A stretch of 64,000 bases of DNA from Streptomyces aureocirculatus (GTDB lineage: Bacteria > Actinomycetota > Actinomycetes > Streptomycetales > Streptomycetaceae), in the NCBI RefSeq assembly GCF_000720475.1, contig NZ_JOAP01000033.1, forward strand, positions 18,080 through 82,079, in the 5' to 3' direction. The notes below the pieces were generated by a model that did no database searches, was not told where the DNA came from, and saw only the letters and a list, made by a program, of their open reading frames with translations. Shown here one piece after another: positions 63,725-64,000 of this stretch. Positions within the stretch are counted from its first letter, which is position 1, and the number at the start of each line of letters is the position of its first letter. Both the position numbers and the translations under genes were made by a program.

Positions 63725-64000
63725 GGTTGCTGTCGTCCCCGGTGCTCGGGGGCCAGTGGCCTCCCGCGGCTGCGCGCGGCATCTCCTACCCACCCGCCCG
63801 TCGCTGTCGGGCCTTGGCGTGCCGTGCGGCCTGCGGTGCGGGGGTTGCTGTTGTGCCCGGTGCTCGGGGGGCGTAGCGATGTTCCGCCGCTGCGCGGCGG
63901 TGTTCCCCACCCACCCGCCCATTGCTGTCGGCCTTGGCGTGCCGTGCGGCTTCCGGTGTAGTGGTTGCTGTCGTCCCCGGTGCTCGGGGGGCAGCGGTGT
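63725..64000. repeat. Direct repeats of about 118-120 bp, running past the window end
   Basis: The opening GGTTGCTGT recurs at 63725, 63843 and 63963 (spacings 118 and 120 bp). It is followed each time by a CCCGGTGCTCGGGGG-type hairpin and, in the first two copies, by CACCCGCCC and GCCTTGGCGTGCCGTGCGG. Copy 3 is cut by the window end. No gene is visible between mutY and the window end. Confidence 0.85.

Overview
The window is high-GC actinobacterial chromosome, and I assign it to Streptomyces. Almost every gene has very high third-position GC, GTG starts are common, and many adjacent genes overlap by 4 nt (ATGA or GTGA). From memory, the gene order (tipA remnant, DedA, thrE, ppa, dacB, tilS-hpt-ftsH-folE, fol genes, nuoD-like, panC-nadB-nadC-coaX, lsr2, clpC, sigE-cseA-cseB-cseC, mutY) matches one core segment of the Streptomyces coelicolor chromosome. 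Nothing looks like an insertion sequence, prophage, tRNA, rRNA or CRISPR array.

Layout. 1-2.8 kb is a leftward accessory cluster: helix-turn-helix/TPR regulator, three small proteins and the start of an aminoglycoside-phosphotransferase-like gene. It abuts a fragment of tipA cut at both ends (3.08-3.37 kb). 3.5-14.8 kb holds a DedA protein with a long Q/Y/G tail, a threonine/serine exporter, ppa, dacB, a zincin, tilS, hpt, ftsH and folE. 15.1-20.3 kb is a leftward run: MprF/LysX-like enzyme, folP, an NTF2-like protein, folB, folK and a DUF3180 protein. 20.5-27.4 kb holds a membrane esterase, an osmoprotectant ABC transporter (opuC type) and a repeat-bearing coiled-coil protein. 27.5-36.7 kb holds a PH-domain pair, a lone NuoD paralogue facing a MidA/NDUFAF7-type methyltransferase, a NarL-type two-component system, an ArsR-like regulator, a small protein and a threonine-aldolase-like enzyme. 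36.8-42.5 kb is a cofactor operon for pantothenate/CoA and NAD. 42.6-50.3 kb holds a mucin-like surface protein, small proteins, a BlaI-type regulator, an acetyltransferase, lsr2 and clpC. 50.5-53.5 kb is a large NACHT NTPase resembling bacterial NLR immune proteins. 53.8-58.2 kb holds an M23 hydrolase, a TetR/MFS pair with a clear operator, and an AraC/glyoxalase pair. 58.3-62.4 kb is the sigE-cseABC envelope-stress operon, followed by mutY.

Several genes cooperate. folE, folP, folB and folK make folate. The operon from 36847 supplies NAD and CoA precursors. sigE with cseABC, dacB, the M23 enzyme and the MprF-like enzyme concern the cell envelope. clpC and ftsH are quality-control proteases, and the clpC promoter carries ClgR-like boxes. 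The candidates for new biology are the NACHT protein, the NuoD-like/MidA pair, the DUF2520 oxidoreductase beside panC, and the long disordered extension on CseC. Short tandem repeats are unusually common, both inside genes (DedA tail, 26.3 kb, panC, CseC) and between them (14.8, 30.7, 43.5 and 63.7 kb).
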